DNA of 64,000 nt from Bacillota bacterium (lineage in GTDB: Bacteria; Bacillota_A; Clostridia; Lachnospirales; Lachnospiraceae), in assembly GCA_023407175.1 (NCBI GenBank), contig JAEYMU010000053.1, positions 558,001 to 622,000 on the forward strand. The letters run 5' to 3'. The translations under genes were made by a program, and so were the position numbers. Numbering within the stretch: the stretch's first letter is position 1; the number at the start of each line of letters is the position of its first letter. Of the stretch, positions 51,270-59,597 are shown one piece after another. The notes under the pieces were generated by a model, which ran no database searches, was not told where the DNA came from, and saw nothing but the letters and a program-made list of their open reading frames with translations.

Positions 51270-52379
51270 CTATCTTCTGATACAAGGCAGATACTGCTTT
51301 GCAATCCTATCCTCAGGCTTATCATCGAAGGTATACAGCACCAATAAGAACAGCCACTCCAGAGGCTTCATAATTAAGTATACCAAATCCGCCGCCCAGG
51401 CCTTCTGAATGAGCCTTGAAACCGGATATCCGCAGGTATCGTAAAAGCTGCGGACAGCCCGGTGAAAGCGGGGTGATTTCTCCATAATCAGCTGTTCAAA
51501 GGCATTGGCAATACATAATTGACGGTTTACTATAATTTTATTCCCATTTCTAATCCCGTACCGTAACGGCTTTACCAGCTTCTTATGCCCTCGCAGGGAT
51601 ACGGTGCACAGATAGTGTCCGCCGCTTTCCAGAGCAGGCGGCGAGGCCTTTGTTGACAAAAGCCAGTCGCTGGTCTGGGTAAAGGCCCTGATTGTGCTGT
51701 CCGGTACCTGTCCAAACAAAAGCAGGATCAAGATCAATATGAGCAAAAGCGGCACCAAAAGTATTACTGCACCAAGATAAAGATTTCCGCCTCTTTGCAG
51801 CCAACTGCTGCACCGGTGAAGCAGCGGATTCCCATAATCCCGTTCCTTTTGCTCCTCTGCCTTGTTCCTTGTAATGCCAAGCAGCAGGTTTACGGCAAGA
51901 ATCAGATAATTCAGGAAAAAGAGGTTAATAAAGCTGATAATAAATCGATAAACATAGTCCGCCCGGTAGCCTGCCGATAACTGGACGATTGCAAGAAGGC
52001 TTATTACAATACCGGTATATACACCTGAAAGCAGCATTGCTTCCGCAATGGGAGAAAGCGGCTTTTTCCGATACTTTAGTACAAAGTAGGAGAAAAGTCC
52101 AAGTCCCCACAAAACCACCGGGGAAAGCAAATGACTGCGGTTAAAGGCCTCATGCAGCATCGGACCGTTTGCGGCGCTAAGGGCCTCCTGATAATAAAGC
52201 GGCTCCAGCAGCATATAAGAAAATACGACCATAACAATTCCAAGGGTAAAGGCAAACAGCTCAAACCGGAAGGATTTTTTCTTTCTCTTCAGCTTAAGAA
52301 GGTTTATCCCTGTGATTATAATTGGTACCGTAACCACAATCACGGCAGCTATGACCGACAATACTTTTTCTATGCTCAT
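51270..52379 (-). CDS. Membrane protein of DUF6688 type
   Basis: 369 residues with seven or so hydrophobic segments over residues 1-230. A soluble C-terminal part follows, with HYLCTVSLRGHKKLVKPLRYGIRNGNKIIVNRQLCIANAFEQLI and RFHRAVRSFYDTCGYPVSRLI, a pattern I associate with DUF6688. Function unknown. GGAGG precedes the ATG. It forms a two-gene unit with the DUF1275 gene. Confidence 0.65.
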   Translation of the reverse strand: MSIEKVLSVIAAVIVVTVPIIITGINLLKLKRKKKSFRFELFAFTLGIVMVVFSYMLLEPLYYQEALSAANGPMLHEAFNRSHLLSPVVLWGLGLFSYFVLKYRKKPLSPIAEAMLLSGVYTGIVISLLAIVQLSAGYRADYVYRFIISFINLFFLNYLILAVNLLLGITRNKAEEQKERDYGNPLLHRCSSWLQRGGNLYLGAVILLVPLLLILILILLLFGQVPDSTIRAFTQTSDWLLSTKASPPALESGGHYLCTVSLRGHKKLVKPLRYGIRNGNKIIVNRQLCIANAFEQLIMEKSPRFHRAVRSFYDTCGYPVSRLIQKAWAADLVYLIMKPLEWLFLLVLYTFDDKPEDRIAKQYLPCIRR

Positions 52380-52687
52380 AGTATCCTTATTCCTCCATCA
52401 AATACTGCCCTCGCATAAATATTGATTAGTTTCAGTGACTGATATTTACGCAAGACAGTACTAAGATTATTTTCTTCTCATTATACCTTTCTATGGGATA
52501 ATAGCAACTATTTTTCATTTGATTTCCTCTATTATGGACTGGGATGCATAAGGAAGCAAATACAAAATGAGATAGGCAACCAGAAAGATAAGTTTGAATT
52601 GACAAAAAAATTAATTATTTCTCTTTATAGTTTCATGAAGACATCCGAGCAGCTTGGGCTAATATCTCATACTAATAGAAATAAATA

Positions 52688-52746
52688 TAAAAAATCCGCC
52701 GCGCAACCAGAAAGGAAAAACCATTGCTCGGCGGGGGAATCTACCG
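52688..52746 (-). terminator. Second terminator hairpin (possible small transcript end)
   Basis: CCGCCGAGCAA and TTGCGCGGCGG pair over 11 bp with one mismatch, loop about 27 nt, then ATTTTTTATATTT on the minus strand. Confidence 0.6.
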
Positions 52747-52764
52747 TGCAATTATCCACATAAA

Positions 52765-52811
52765 CAAAAAACCCTCCGTACAGCGCAGATGCCTGCGGTA
52801 TACGAAAGGTT
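52765..52811 (-). terminator. Terminator of the sortase operon
   Basis: AACCTTTCGTATACCGCAG and CTGCGCTGTACGGAGGGTT form a long imperfect stem, loop GCAT, followed by TTTTGTT on the minus strand, 32 bp after the sortase stop. Confidence 0.75.
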
Positions 52812-52842
52812 CTGATATAGTATTCGCAAAGTATTATCCGGA

Positions 52843-53505
52843 CTAATTCACCAGTTCTGCAACCAGAACATAACGCTCCGGAGCAGCACCAATATATACA
52901 AAGGGGTAACAGGTACTGACGGTCAGTGTCGCTCTGGGCTTAGGTACAATGACCGTCTTATCATCCTTATCAACAATTCTGACCTTTGTAACCTGATATT
53001 CAAATTCTCCGGCTGATGTGCTTACAATCAGCGAGTCTCCTTCGCCGATCTCTCCCAAATCGCGGAATACCGTATCCCGGTGACCGGAAAGGACACAATT
53101 ATCCCTCTCCCCGGGCAGAACGCTGTCTGCATAATGTCCAACACCCTGCTCCAATTCCTCCTCGCCTGTTCCTTCGTAAATTGGAAGTGTCGCATCCAGC
53201 TTCGGTATATACAATTCACCGACCTTATCTCCAGTTTGTGGCCGAACCGTATATAAGGCATCTTCGCTTGTACTAAGCCTTACCTTCTCCTTCAGTTCCG
53301 ATACCCCGGAGGACGCCTCCTCCTTAGACGGTGTGAGATCCTGTGTAGTCTCCTGTCCCCCACGGCGCTCCTGCCAACCGGCAAAATACCCCTTCCCGAA
53401 TTTAACCATATTCCAGGAGGTAAATAAAACTCCCAGTATTATAATTCCCAGGGCAAAGGCCTTTATTGTCCTTCGTTTTCCTTTTATTCTATACCTGTTT
53501 TTCAC
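52843..53505 (-). CDS. Class D sortase
   Basis: 220 residues. GTG start with GGAAGG close upstream. N-terminal membrane anchor (about 12-30), then an acidic linker and the sortase domain: IPKLDATLPIYEGTGEEELEQGVGHYADS, LSGHRDTVF (catalytic His) and LTVSTCYPF (Cys199), with the basic residue in APERYVL. It covalently attaches LPXTG proteins to the cell wall. The likely substrate is the adjacent gene (LPKTA). Confidence 0.88.
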   Translation of the reverse strand: MKNRYRIKGKRRTIKAFALGIIILGVLFTSWNMVKFGKGYFAGWQERRGGQETTQDLTPSKEEASSGVSELKEKVRLSTSEDALYTVRPQTGDKVGELYIPKLDATLPIYEGTGEEELEQGVGHYADSVLPGERDNCVLSGHRDTVFRDLGEIGEGDSLIVSTSAGEFEYQVTKVRIVDKDDKTVIVPKPRATLTVSTCYPFVYIGAAPERYVLVAELVN

Positions 53506-53526
53506 TGCCTTCCAAGCTATCCTTCC

Positions 53527-54582
53527 TTATTTTGCAGTCCGCAGTTCTGTAGTTCGCAGTTTACGATATACAATCACTCCGGCACCGGTCAGGAATAATC
53601 CAATCAGAGCATTTAGCAAATAATCGGAGGCCGTTTTGGGAAGTGTTCCCCCCTTGACGGTTTGTGTTGTAGGATTGCCTGTACCGGCATTATTCACCTC
53701 GTCAATTATTTCTCCCAGACCGGAGTCACTTCCTCCTTCTACTATTATATCAGCAAGAAGCTCTCCCTCCTGGGTGTATAATTCAATCTTAAGATCAGCT
53801 TCTGCAATATCATCAAGCTGCAAAAGCTCCGTAAAAGATATCGGGGTAAAAGAACCGTCTTTTGACAAATAGAATTCTACCTTAAGCTTAAGAATGGATA
53901 ACAGCTCGTCATAGATGGAAACCAGCTCATTTATCTCCGCCTCGGTTGGCTTATAATTCTCATCTTCCTCCGCTTTTTCTATAATCGTCCCGCCCAGGGT
54001 CATCATACGGGCGCTTAAGCTTTCCAGCTTTGACTGTACCTCGGAGCCAGATAGATAATCTCCCATTGTCTCATAATATGCCATTAACTTCGACAGCTCA
54101 TCTTCCGTAATACCAAGCTGACCAAGAATACTCATAATCTCTTCCAGATTCAGATCCGCGGTGCCGTCCGTATAGTCTGTGCTGTCATATTTGTAGAAAG
54201 CAACTGCACTGTCAAGATCATCCACGAATATATAGTCATTGATCTCTTCCCCGTACTCTCCAAGCAGTTCGGTAAGAGTTGTCTCATCCAATCCATAGTA
54301 CGAATAAACACCGGACAGATTACTTAAGTCTGCCAAAATGACATTCCCCAGATAAGTCTTCATTTCCAGGACTGTGGTAAAATCCTGTGTTTTCATGCCA
54401 TATTGTGCCAGTGTTAAATCAATATCCTCTTTCGTAACCTCAAAACCTCTTATCGTACTAACTTCCGTTAAATAATTCGTCATATCCTGATCAAAGGTAT
54501 CACTCTCTGCGGCAAATGCACTTGTGGGAGCCAATACCAGGAGCAGCATGACAGTAAGTAATAATACTCCTACCCTTTTCAT
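53527..54582 (-). CDS. LPXTG-anchored acidic surface protein
   Basis: 351 residues from the ATG at 54582 (GGAGG upstream; longer frame to 54627 lacks an RBS). Signal peptide (about 1-25), then a Glu/Asp-rich helical repeat region, a short linker NTGNPTTQTVKGG, and the sorting signal LPKTA, hydrophobic segment and RKLRTTELRTAK tail. It resembles the 'processed acidic surface protein' family paired with class D sortases. It is 21 bp upstream of the sortase gene, so the two are co-transcribed. Confidence 0.85.
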   Translation of the reverse strand: MKRVGVLLLTVMLLLVLAPTSAFAAESDTFDQDMTNYLTEVSTIRGFEVTKEDIDLTLAQYGMKTQDFTTVLEMKTYLGNVILADLSNLSGVYSYYGLDETTLTELLGEYGEEINDYIFVDDLDSAVAFYKYDSTDYTDGTADLNLEEIMSILGQLGITEDELSKLMAYYETMGDYLSGSEVQSKLESLSARMMTLGGTIIEKAEEDENYKPTEAEINELVSIYDELLSILKLKVEFYLSKDGSFTPISFTELLQLDDIAEADLKIELYTQEGELLADIIVEGGSDSGLGEIIDEVNNAGTGNPTTQTVKGGTLPKTASDYLLNALIGLFLTGAGVIVYRKLRTTELRTAK

Positions 54583-54888
54583 TCTTTTCCTCCTATGCCG
54601 TTTTACGGTTTCATTTATTCTTTCCAATCGGTTTATCCTTCGTAAGATGTCATATTCTTTTGTATGTGAGCTTTAATATAGAGCCATGAACCGGACTAAC
54701 ATCCTTTAAGCTTACCAAGGTGTGTCCATAATAATTATATGATAGGAAGTATAAATAGACTATAAGTAAACTGTTACCAAAAAATAATGCAAAATAATAA
54801 GAGGGATGGCCACCCATCCCTCTCATGCAACATTAATATAATTTTTTAAATACGGTGCTTGCTAAATAGCAGGATAATAAACTATTTT
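54583..54888. other. Intergenic region upstream of the surface-protein gene
   Basis: No gene. Includes the 5' region of the LPXTG gene, with a possible promoter near 54650-54760, and the terminator of the GerMN lipoprotein gene at 54785-54824. No repeats noted. Confidence 0.3.
54785..54824 (-). terminator. Terminator of the GerMN lipoprotein gene
   Basis: GAGGGATGG and CCATCCCTC perfect 9-bp stem, loop CCAC, then TTATTATTTT on the minus strand. Confidence 0.75.
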
Positions 54889-56016
54889 TTACTGGCTAAC
54901 CTTCTCCATATTTACCGAAAAGGTCTCCCCCTCCTTCATCAGGATATGGCCGGATTCATAGGGCTTTCCTGCAACTGTAATGCAGACTTCCTTCACTCCG
55001 TAATAATTGCCCAGGGTATTGGTTATGCTTTGCAGCACCAAAGCTTCATAACCCGAGCCAAGATTCATATCCTTGATAAGGTCCTGGGAGAAGTCCACAT
55101 AGACAATACCATCTTCCCCAAGATACATGCGGTTAATAACAGTGTTTTCGCTGACTAAAGGCAGGTAGGATTCCTTGACTGCTTCCTGGCGAAGGGCTTC
55201 TACCAGCACCTCGCTGGTTACCTCATTCGTTCGAAGGGACAATGTCAACGGTTCGACATATATTTTCTCATCCGTATCCGGATAATATACATCGATGGTT
55301 TGGGTGTACGGGATATTGGTATTAAGCTCCTTCAATGAAGAAGAAACCTCATCTGCGTTGGCTTCACTGGAGGTGTACACACTCTTGATCAGTCCCACCT
55401 GGGGCGCATAATAATCCTTCGTAACATAATCCGTCCCCTCTGTTGTAACCTCTAGGGCCTTACACTGACCAAAGGGCACATCTACCGAGACATCCACTGC
55501 GGATATATAACGCTTTTTTCCATCCGGAAGCGTCCACTGGGTCCCTTCCTCAAGGGGCTCCATTAACAATACCTCGGACTCTGCCGACGCCGTCTTATCC
55601 ATGAAGCTGTCGCGGTAATAGCATTCATTTGCCGTATAGATTACAGAAACCTTACCATCCTTCAGCTCGATTACCCGGACAGTCTGTGAGCCTCCGTTGT
55701 CCGTTCTTGTCTGGACTTTATTATTAGCGGTATCTACAAAATCGGTATACACCGTATAGGAGGCATATTCGTTGCCCTTTCCCTCATAGACATACTGCGA
55801 ATCCGCCTGTATCAGAAAGTAGTCTGCAAGCGCCCTTGTACCTGTTTCCTGGTCAGGCTGCGTCCCTGAGGTATCCTCATCCGGCTGTGTAACCACCGGC
55901 TGCAGCGTCGGGCTGATTGTCAGCTGTGCATTCTGATCATCCGTTTTATTCTTATTGCAGCCGTTCAGTGCAAGGAGTACGAACAGCATTACCACCATTA
56001 CTATTAATCTTCTCAT
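54889..56016 (-). CDS. GerMN-domain lipoprotein
   Basis: 375 residues from the ATG at 56016 (GGAG at 6 nt). Lipobox LNGC near residue 20. A central beta-rich domain (YFLIQADSQYVYEGKGNEYASYTVYTDFVDTANNKVQTRTDNGG) is followed by a C-terminal GerMN domain (about 270-375), with TSEVLVEALRQEAVKESYLPLVSENTVINRMYLGEDGIVYVDFSQDLIKDMNLGSGYEALVLQSITNTLGNYYGVKEV. GerMN occurs in germination and sporulation lipoproteins, so a cell-envelope or spore role is plausible. Confidence 0.85.
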   Translation of the reverse strand: MRRLIVMVVMLFVLLALNGCNKNKTDDQNAQLTISPTLQPVVTQPDEDTSGTQPDQETGTRALADYFLIQADSQYVYEGKGNEYASYTVYTDFVDTANNKVQTRTDNGGSQTVRVIELKDGKVSVIYTANECYYRDSFMDKTASAESEVLLMEPLEEGTQWTLPDGKKRYISAVDVSVDVPFGQCKALEVTTEGTDYVTKDYYAPQVGLIKSVYTSSEANADEVSSSLKELNTNIPYTQTIDVYYPDTDEKIYVEPLTLSLRTNEVTSEVLVEALRQEAVKESYLPLVSENTVINRMYLGEDGIVYVDFSQDLIKDMNLGSGYEALVLQSITNTLGNYYGVKEVCITVAGKPYESGHILMKEGETFSVNMEKVSQ

Positions 56017-56167
56017 AACAGTCTCCATTCCTCTGCCATATGGCAGTATCAGTTCAGTTTTTCAATTATTTCATTAAAGCTTTACCATAAAATGGACTGT
56101 TTATTCCGGGTCACAGGATTTGTCCGGTCGAGTACAGCGAATCATAAATCAATTGATATTCGTTGTA

Positions 56168-57034
56168 TTATGCCTGAATAAGTCCTGAAATGCTCTCACT
56201 GATTTTGCGTGCTATGTAAGCGTTATTCATGGTATACAGATGAATGCCCTCTACTCCCTGTGAAATCAAATCCACAATCTGATCGATGGCATAGGCAATC
56301 CCTGCATCCCGAAGCGCCTCAGGTGAATGCTCAAAGCGCTGGAGCATTTTCGTAAATTTGGAGGGAAGACTTGCTCCGCACAGAGTTACCATCCGTTCAA
56401 TTTGGGCCTTGTTAACCACCGGCATAATTCCCGCCTCAACCGGTACCTGAATGCCTGCCAGTCTTGCCTTCTCCAGAAAGGAGTAGAAATAATTATTATC
56501 AAAGAAAAGCTGGGAAATCAAATGCTGTGCTCCAGCATCTACCTTCTTTCTAAGATTCAGGATATCCTCCACCAGGTTTTTACTGGCAATATGCCCCTCC
56601 GGATAACAGGCTCCCGATACATGAAAGCCTCCCCTCTCCTTAATAAAGGCTACCAGCTCACTGGCGTATCGAAACTCATTCTTCGGTGCAATATCCGGGT
56701 TAATATCTCCTCGGAGCGCCAGAATATTCTCAATCCCGTTTTGCTCCAGCCGGTCGAGAATCTGCAATATCTCAGCCCTGGTATAGTTAACACAGGTCAG
56801 ATGTGCCAGGGGCTCTATCTTATATTTTTGCTTAATGGCCGAGGCAATATCACAGGTGGCGGTATCTCCCGCATTCCCTCCTGCTCCGTAGGTAACACTG
56901 ATAAAATCCGGCTTTAAGTCCTTAAGCTCATCCAGCGTTGCATAGATAGTCTCGACCGGACTTGTCTTCTTGGGCGGAAATACCTCAAAGGACAGAACCG
57001 TTTTATTTTTTTGAAACAGTGATGCTATCTGCAT
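56168..57034 (-). CDS. metF: Methylenetetrahydrofolate reductase
   Basis: 288 residues from the ATG at 57034 after GGAGG; the longer frame lacks an RBS. TIM barrel with FEVFPPKKTS, FISVTYGAGG (Glu and Thr of the active site) and HLTCVNYTRAEILQILDRL and ALRGDIN. It reduces 5,10-methylene-THF to 5-methyl-THF for methionine or the acetyl-CoA pathway. The RBS can be hidden: AACCTC (57052-57057, on the minus strand) pairs with GAGGTT that contains the GGAGG, leaving a small hairpin. Confidence 0.92.
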   Translation of the reverse strand: MQIASLFQKNKTVLSFEVFPPKKTSPVETIYATLDELKDLKPDFISVTYGAGGNAGDTATCDIASAIKQKYKIEPLAHLTCVNYTRAEILQILDRLEQNGIENILALRGDINPDIAPKNEFRYASELVAFIKERGGFHVSGACYPEGHIASKNLVEDILNLRKKVDAGAQHLISQLFFDNNYFYSFLEKARLAGIQVPVEAGIMPVVNKAQIERMVTLCGASLPSKFTKMLQRFEHSPEALRDAGIAYAIDQIVDLISQGVEGIHLYTMNNAYIARKISESISGLIQA

Positions 57035-57038
57035 AAAA

Positions 57039-57057
57039 AACCTCCTCATTTGAGGTT
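57039..57057 (-). promoter_or_regulatory. Hairpin occluding the metF RBS
   Basis: AACCTC and GAGGTT, 7-nt loop, overlapping the GGAGG that serves metF. It could damp translation. Confidence 0.45.
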
Positions 57058-57244
57058 GAAAGCGATACTCCTCCAACCTTACCGGCATCTCAAAACTTCT
57101 CAAAAATACTGCGACATTTAGATTATATTCATAGATAAATTATACATGATTTTAAATACATGTCCAGACAATAAAGAAAAATGAATTAATCAACGATAGC
57201 TCCCATATTCCGCTACCATCGAGGCCATGTTGAAGGAAAACGAC

Positions 57245-57287
57245 TAAAAAGCCAGGGAGTGTACATTTTGCTGTACATTCCCTGGCA
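57245..57287 (-). terminator. Terminator of the aldehyde dehydrogenase gene
   Basis: GCCAGGGAATGTACA and TGTACACTCCCTGGC, loop GCAAAA, then TTTTTAG on the minus strand. Confidence 0.8.
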
Positions 57288-57329
57288 GTATTATTTTAGA
57301 TGCATTTTATAGCAATGCTTTATATTCTT

Positions 57330-58697
57330 TTAGAATATTTTCTTAAGGAGCTTTAGCTTATCCTTATAGGGTGCATAACGGATATTGATATCAAACAAAT
57401 TGGACTTCTTTAAGATACTTTTCTTATGAGTAAAGGTATCAAAGCTCCATTTGCCGTGATAACCTCCCATCCCGCTGCTGCCAACCCCACCAAAGGGCAT
57501 GTAGGAGGTGGCAAGGTGAACGAGGGTATCATTAATGCAGCCCCCACCAAAGGGTACACTGCCAACGATTTTTTTCTCCAGCTCTCTGCTGCCGGTGAAC
57601 AAATAGAGAGCCAGCGGCTTTGGATGACTGTTCACCATCTGGATTACTTCACCGATATTTTCATATTCCAGCACCGGTAGGATCGGTCCGAAGATTTCCT
57701 CCTGCATCACCGCATCCTCCCAGGTCACATGATTAAGAATTGTCGGTGATATCTGAAGCGTTTTCTCGTTGCTTTCGCCGCCGGTGACGATTTCCGCTCC
57801 CTCCATCAGCCTCTTTAAGCGTTCAAAATGCTTCTCATTCACGATTCTTGGAAATTCTTCATTCTCACAGGGCTTGTCACCATAGAAAATCCGAATATAT
57901 TTCTTCATAGCCGACAGAAGCTCTTCCTTAACCTCCCTGTGAACCAGCAGATAATCCGGACACACACAGGTCTGCCCGCTGTTCAAGGTTTTTCCCCAAA
58001 TAATCCGTTTGGCCGCAAGGTCAATATCCGCATCCTTATGAACGATACAGGGGCTCTTTCCACCAAGCTCAAGTGTCACAGGCGTAAGATTTTTCGACGC
58101 AGCCTCCATAACCAGCTTTCCTACACTGACACTTCCTGTAAAAAAGATATAATCAAAATGTTCCAATAGGAGTTCCTGATTTGCCGCTCTACCGCCCTCA
58201 ATAACGGCAATATATTTCTCATCAAAACAATTTCTTATAATTTTGGCAATTACTGCAGAGGTTGCCGGTGAATAGGCCGAGGGCTTTACCACCGCACAGT
58301 TACCTCCGGCAATGGCCCCGATCAACGGTGCAAGGGTAAGCTGAAAGGGATAATTCCAGGGTGACATGATCAGTACTACTCCATAAGGCTCGGACACCAG
58401 ATAGGAGGTTGACTTGAAATGTACCAGGGGAGTTCTGACCCTCTTCCTTCTGCTCCAACGGTAAATATTTTTTATTGCATCCTTAAGCTCTGTATAAACC
58501 AGCCCAAGCTCTGAAGCATAGGTCTCAAAGGGAGCTTTATTCAAGTCCTTCTTGAGCGCCGTATTGATTTCCTCCTCATGCTGCCTGATGGAGGCCATCA
58601 AATTCTTAAGCGCCTCTCTGCGAAATGCAGGAGCAAGTGTCTCTTCCTTTGAATAATACTCTCTTTGCAGCTTAATAATTTCTTTGATATCTGCCAT
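57330..58697 (-). CDS. Aldehyde dehydrogenase (ALDH superfamily)
   Basis: 455 residues, cytosolic, NAD(P)-dependent. VVKPSAYSPATSAVIAKIIRNCF, FTGSVSVGKLVMEAASKNLTPVTLELGGKSPC (catalytic Glu region) and GQTCVCPDYLLV (catalytic Cys). The N-terminal ERDING resembles class 3/fatty-aldehyde enzymes. The C terminus lacks an obvious membrane tail. It oxidises an aldehyde of unknown nature. GGAGG precedes the ATG. It stands alone, divergent from the 58825 gene. Confidence 0.88.
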   Translation of the reverse strand: MADIKEIIKLQREYYSKEETLAPAFRREALKNLMASIRQHEEEINTALKKDLNKAPFETYASELGLVYTELKDAIKNIYRWSRRKRVRTPLVHFKSTSYLVSEPYGVVLIMSPWNYPFQLTLAPLIGAIAGGNCAVVKPSAYSPATSAVIAKIIRNCFDEKYIAVIEGGRAANQELLLEHFDYIFFTGSVSVGKLVMEAASKNLTPVTLELGGKSPCIVHKDADIDLAAKRIIWGKTLNSGQTCVCPDYLLVHREVKEELLSAMKKYIRIFYGDKPCENEEFPRIVNEKHFERLKRLMEGAEIVTGGESNEKTLQISPTILNHVTWEDAVMQEEIFGPILPVLEYENIGEVIQMVNSHPKPLALYLFTGSRELEKKIVGSVPFGGGCINDTLVHLATSYMPFGGVGSSGMGGYHGKWSFDTFTHKKSILKKSNLFDINIRYAPYKDKLKLLKKIF

Positions 58698-58824
58698 GGA
58701 AAACCTCCTTACTATATGCTCTGTTTACTTACATTATTGACTTATTTTTCTTTAATGAAATCTTAAGATGTAATTGTTTCTAAGGCATGGTAAAATAATG
58801 TAATAAAATACGGGAGGGGCTGTC

Positions 58825-59580
58825 ATGAAGAAAAAACTGCCTATAACAATTATTACGGTAATCCTAATCATTATTATCTGTTCTTTCTTTATCAAGCCCA
58901 GCCGGTCCATCGCTCCGACAATCGATGCCATAACCCCGGCTCCCACCGGGATATCCATAACTCCCTCTGTCACTCCTGATGGGGAGACTTCCTCTAAGTC
59001 AGGGCTTACCCTTCTGGAAGATTATCTTCTGGAGGTTGAAACCGAATCCGGTAAAATCAGCATCCCTCTTAAGGACATTCCCATCCTATACGATGCAATG
59101 ACCTCCGGTTATGATCTTGCCGATCCAATTGATATGGATTTGGTTAACTTTCAGCTCTCCCGGATTTCTCCTCAGGTAATATTCGCAGAAGATGATACCA
59201 GTTATATTTTGATTAATTATGATTGCGGGGCAAAGCTTTGCGATTATGTCCTGGTCAAATATAAGAATGATAACCTTCAATCCCTTTACATTAATGACGG
59301 TGCCTTCTGTGAAAGCAAGATATCCGTAGATAAAAGGTTTATTGCCTTCCAATTCGCATGGCCGGAAGGAAACCAGGCAGTATACCATACCATTAATCTG
59401 GTCGATATAGAGACCATGGAGCTAGTCACCCTCCAGCTCCCTAAGGAATATGACTATACTGTGATATCCTGGGAATGGCAGGCTAGCAATCAAAAGGGTG
59501 CCCCCTACCAATCCTATCATGGTTTAAGCATCGAATACCAAAAACGGGGAAAAGATGAAATCAGGACCTTTGTGTCCTAG
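58825..59580 (+). CDS. Membrane-anchored hypothetical protein, Thr/Pro-rich linker
   Basis: 251 residues. N-terminal signal anchor (IPITIITVILIIIICSFFI-like), followed by a Thr/Pro/Ser-rich stretch (TPAPTGISITPSVTPDGET), then an all-beta extracellular domain with no family I recognise (LLEDYLLEVETESGKISIPLKDIPILYDAMTSGYDL, WPEGNQAVYHTINLVDIETMELVTLQLPKEYDY). GGGAGGGG precedes the ATG. Similar Thr/Pro-linker architecture is seen in the WG-repeat protein and the M28 peptidase in this window. Confidence 0.65.
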   Translation: MKKKLPITIITVILIIIICSFFIKPSRSIAPTIDAITPAPTGISITPSVTPDGETSSKSGLTLLEDYLLEVETESGKISIPLKDIPILYDAMTSGYDLADPIDMDLVNFQLSRISPQVIFAEDDTSYILINYDCGAKLCDYVLVKYKNDNLQSLYINDGAFCESKISVDKRFIAFQFAWPEGNQAVYHTINLVDIETMELVTLQLPKEYDYTVISWEWQASNQKGAPYQSYHGLSIEYQKRGKDEIRTFVS

Positions 59581-59597
59581 AACTTGGCTGAAAATCC

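Larger units (their letters stand above)
52380..52842. other. Intergenic region with two terminators (460 bp)
   Basis: No gene. On the minus strand a first terminator ends the sortase transcript (52765-52811), and a second hairpin with T6 (52688-52744) may end a short transcript or catch read-through. The rest is AT-rich without notable repeats. Confidence 0.5.
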
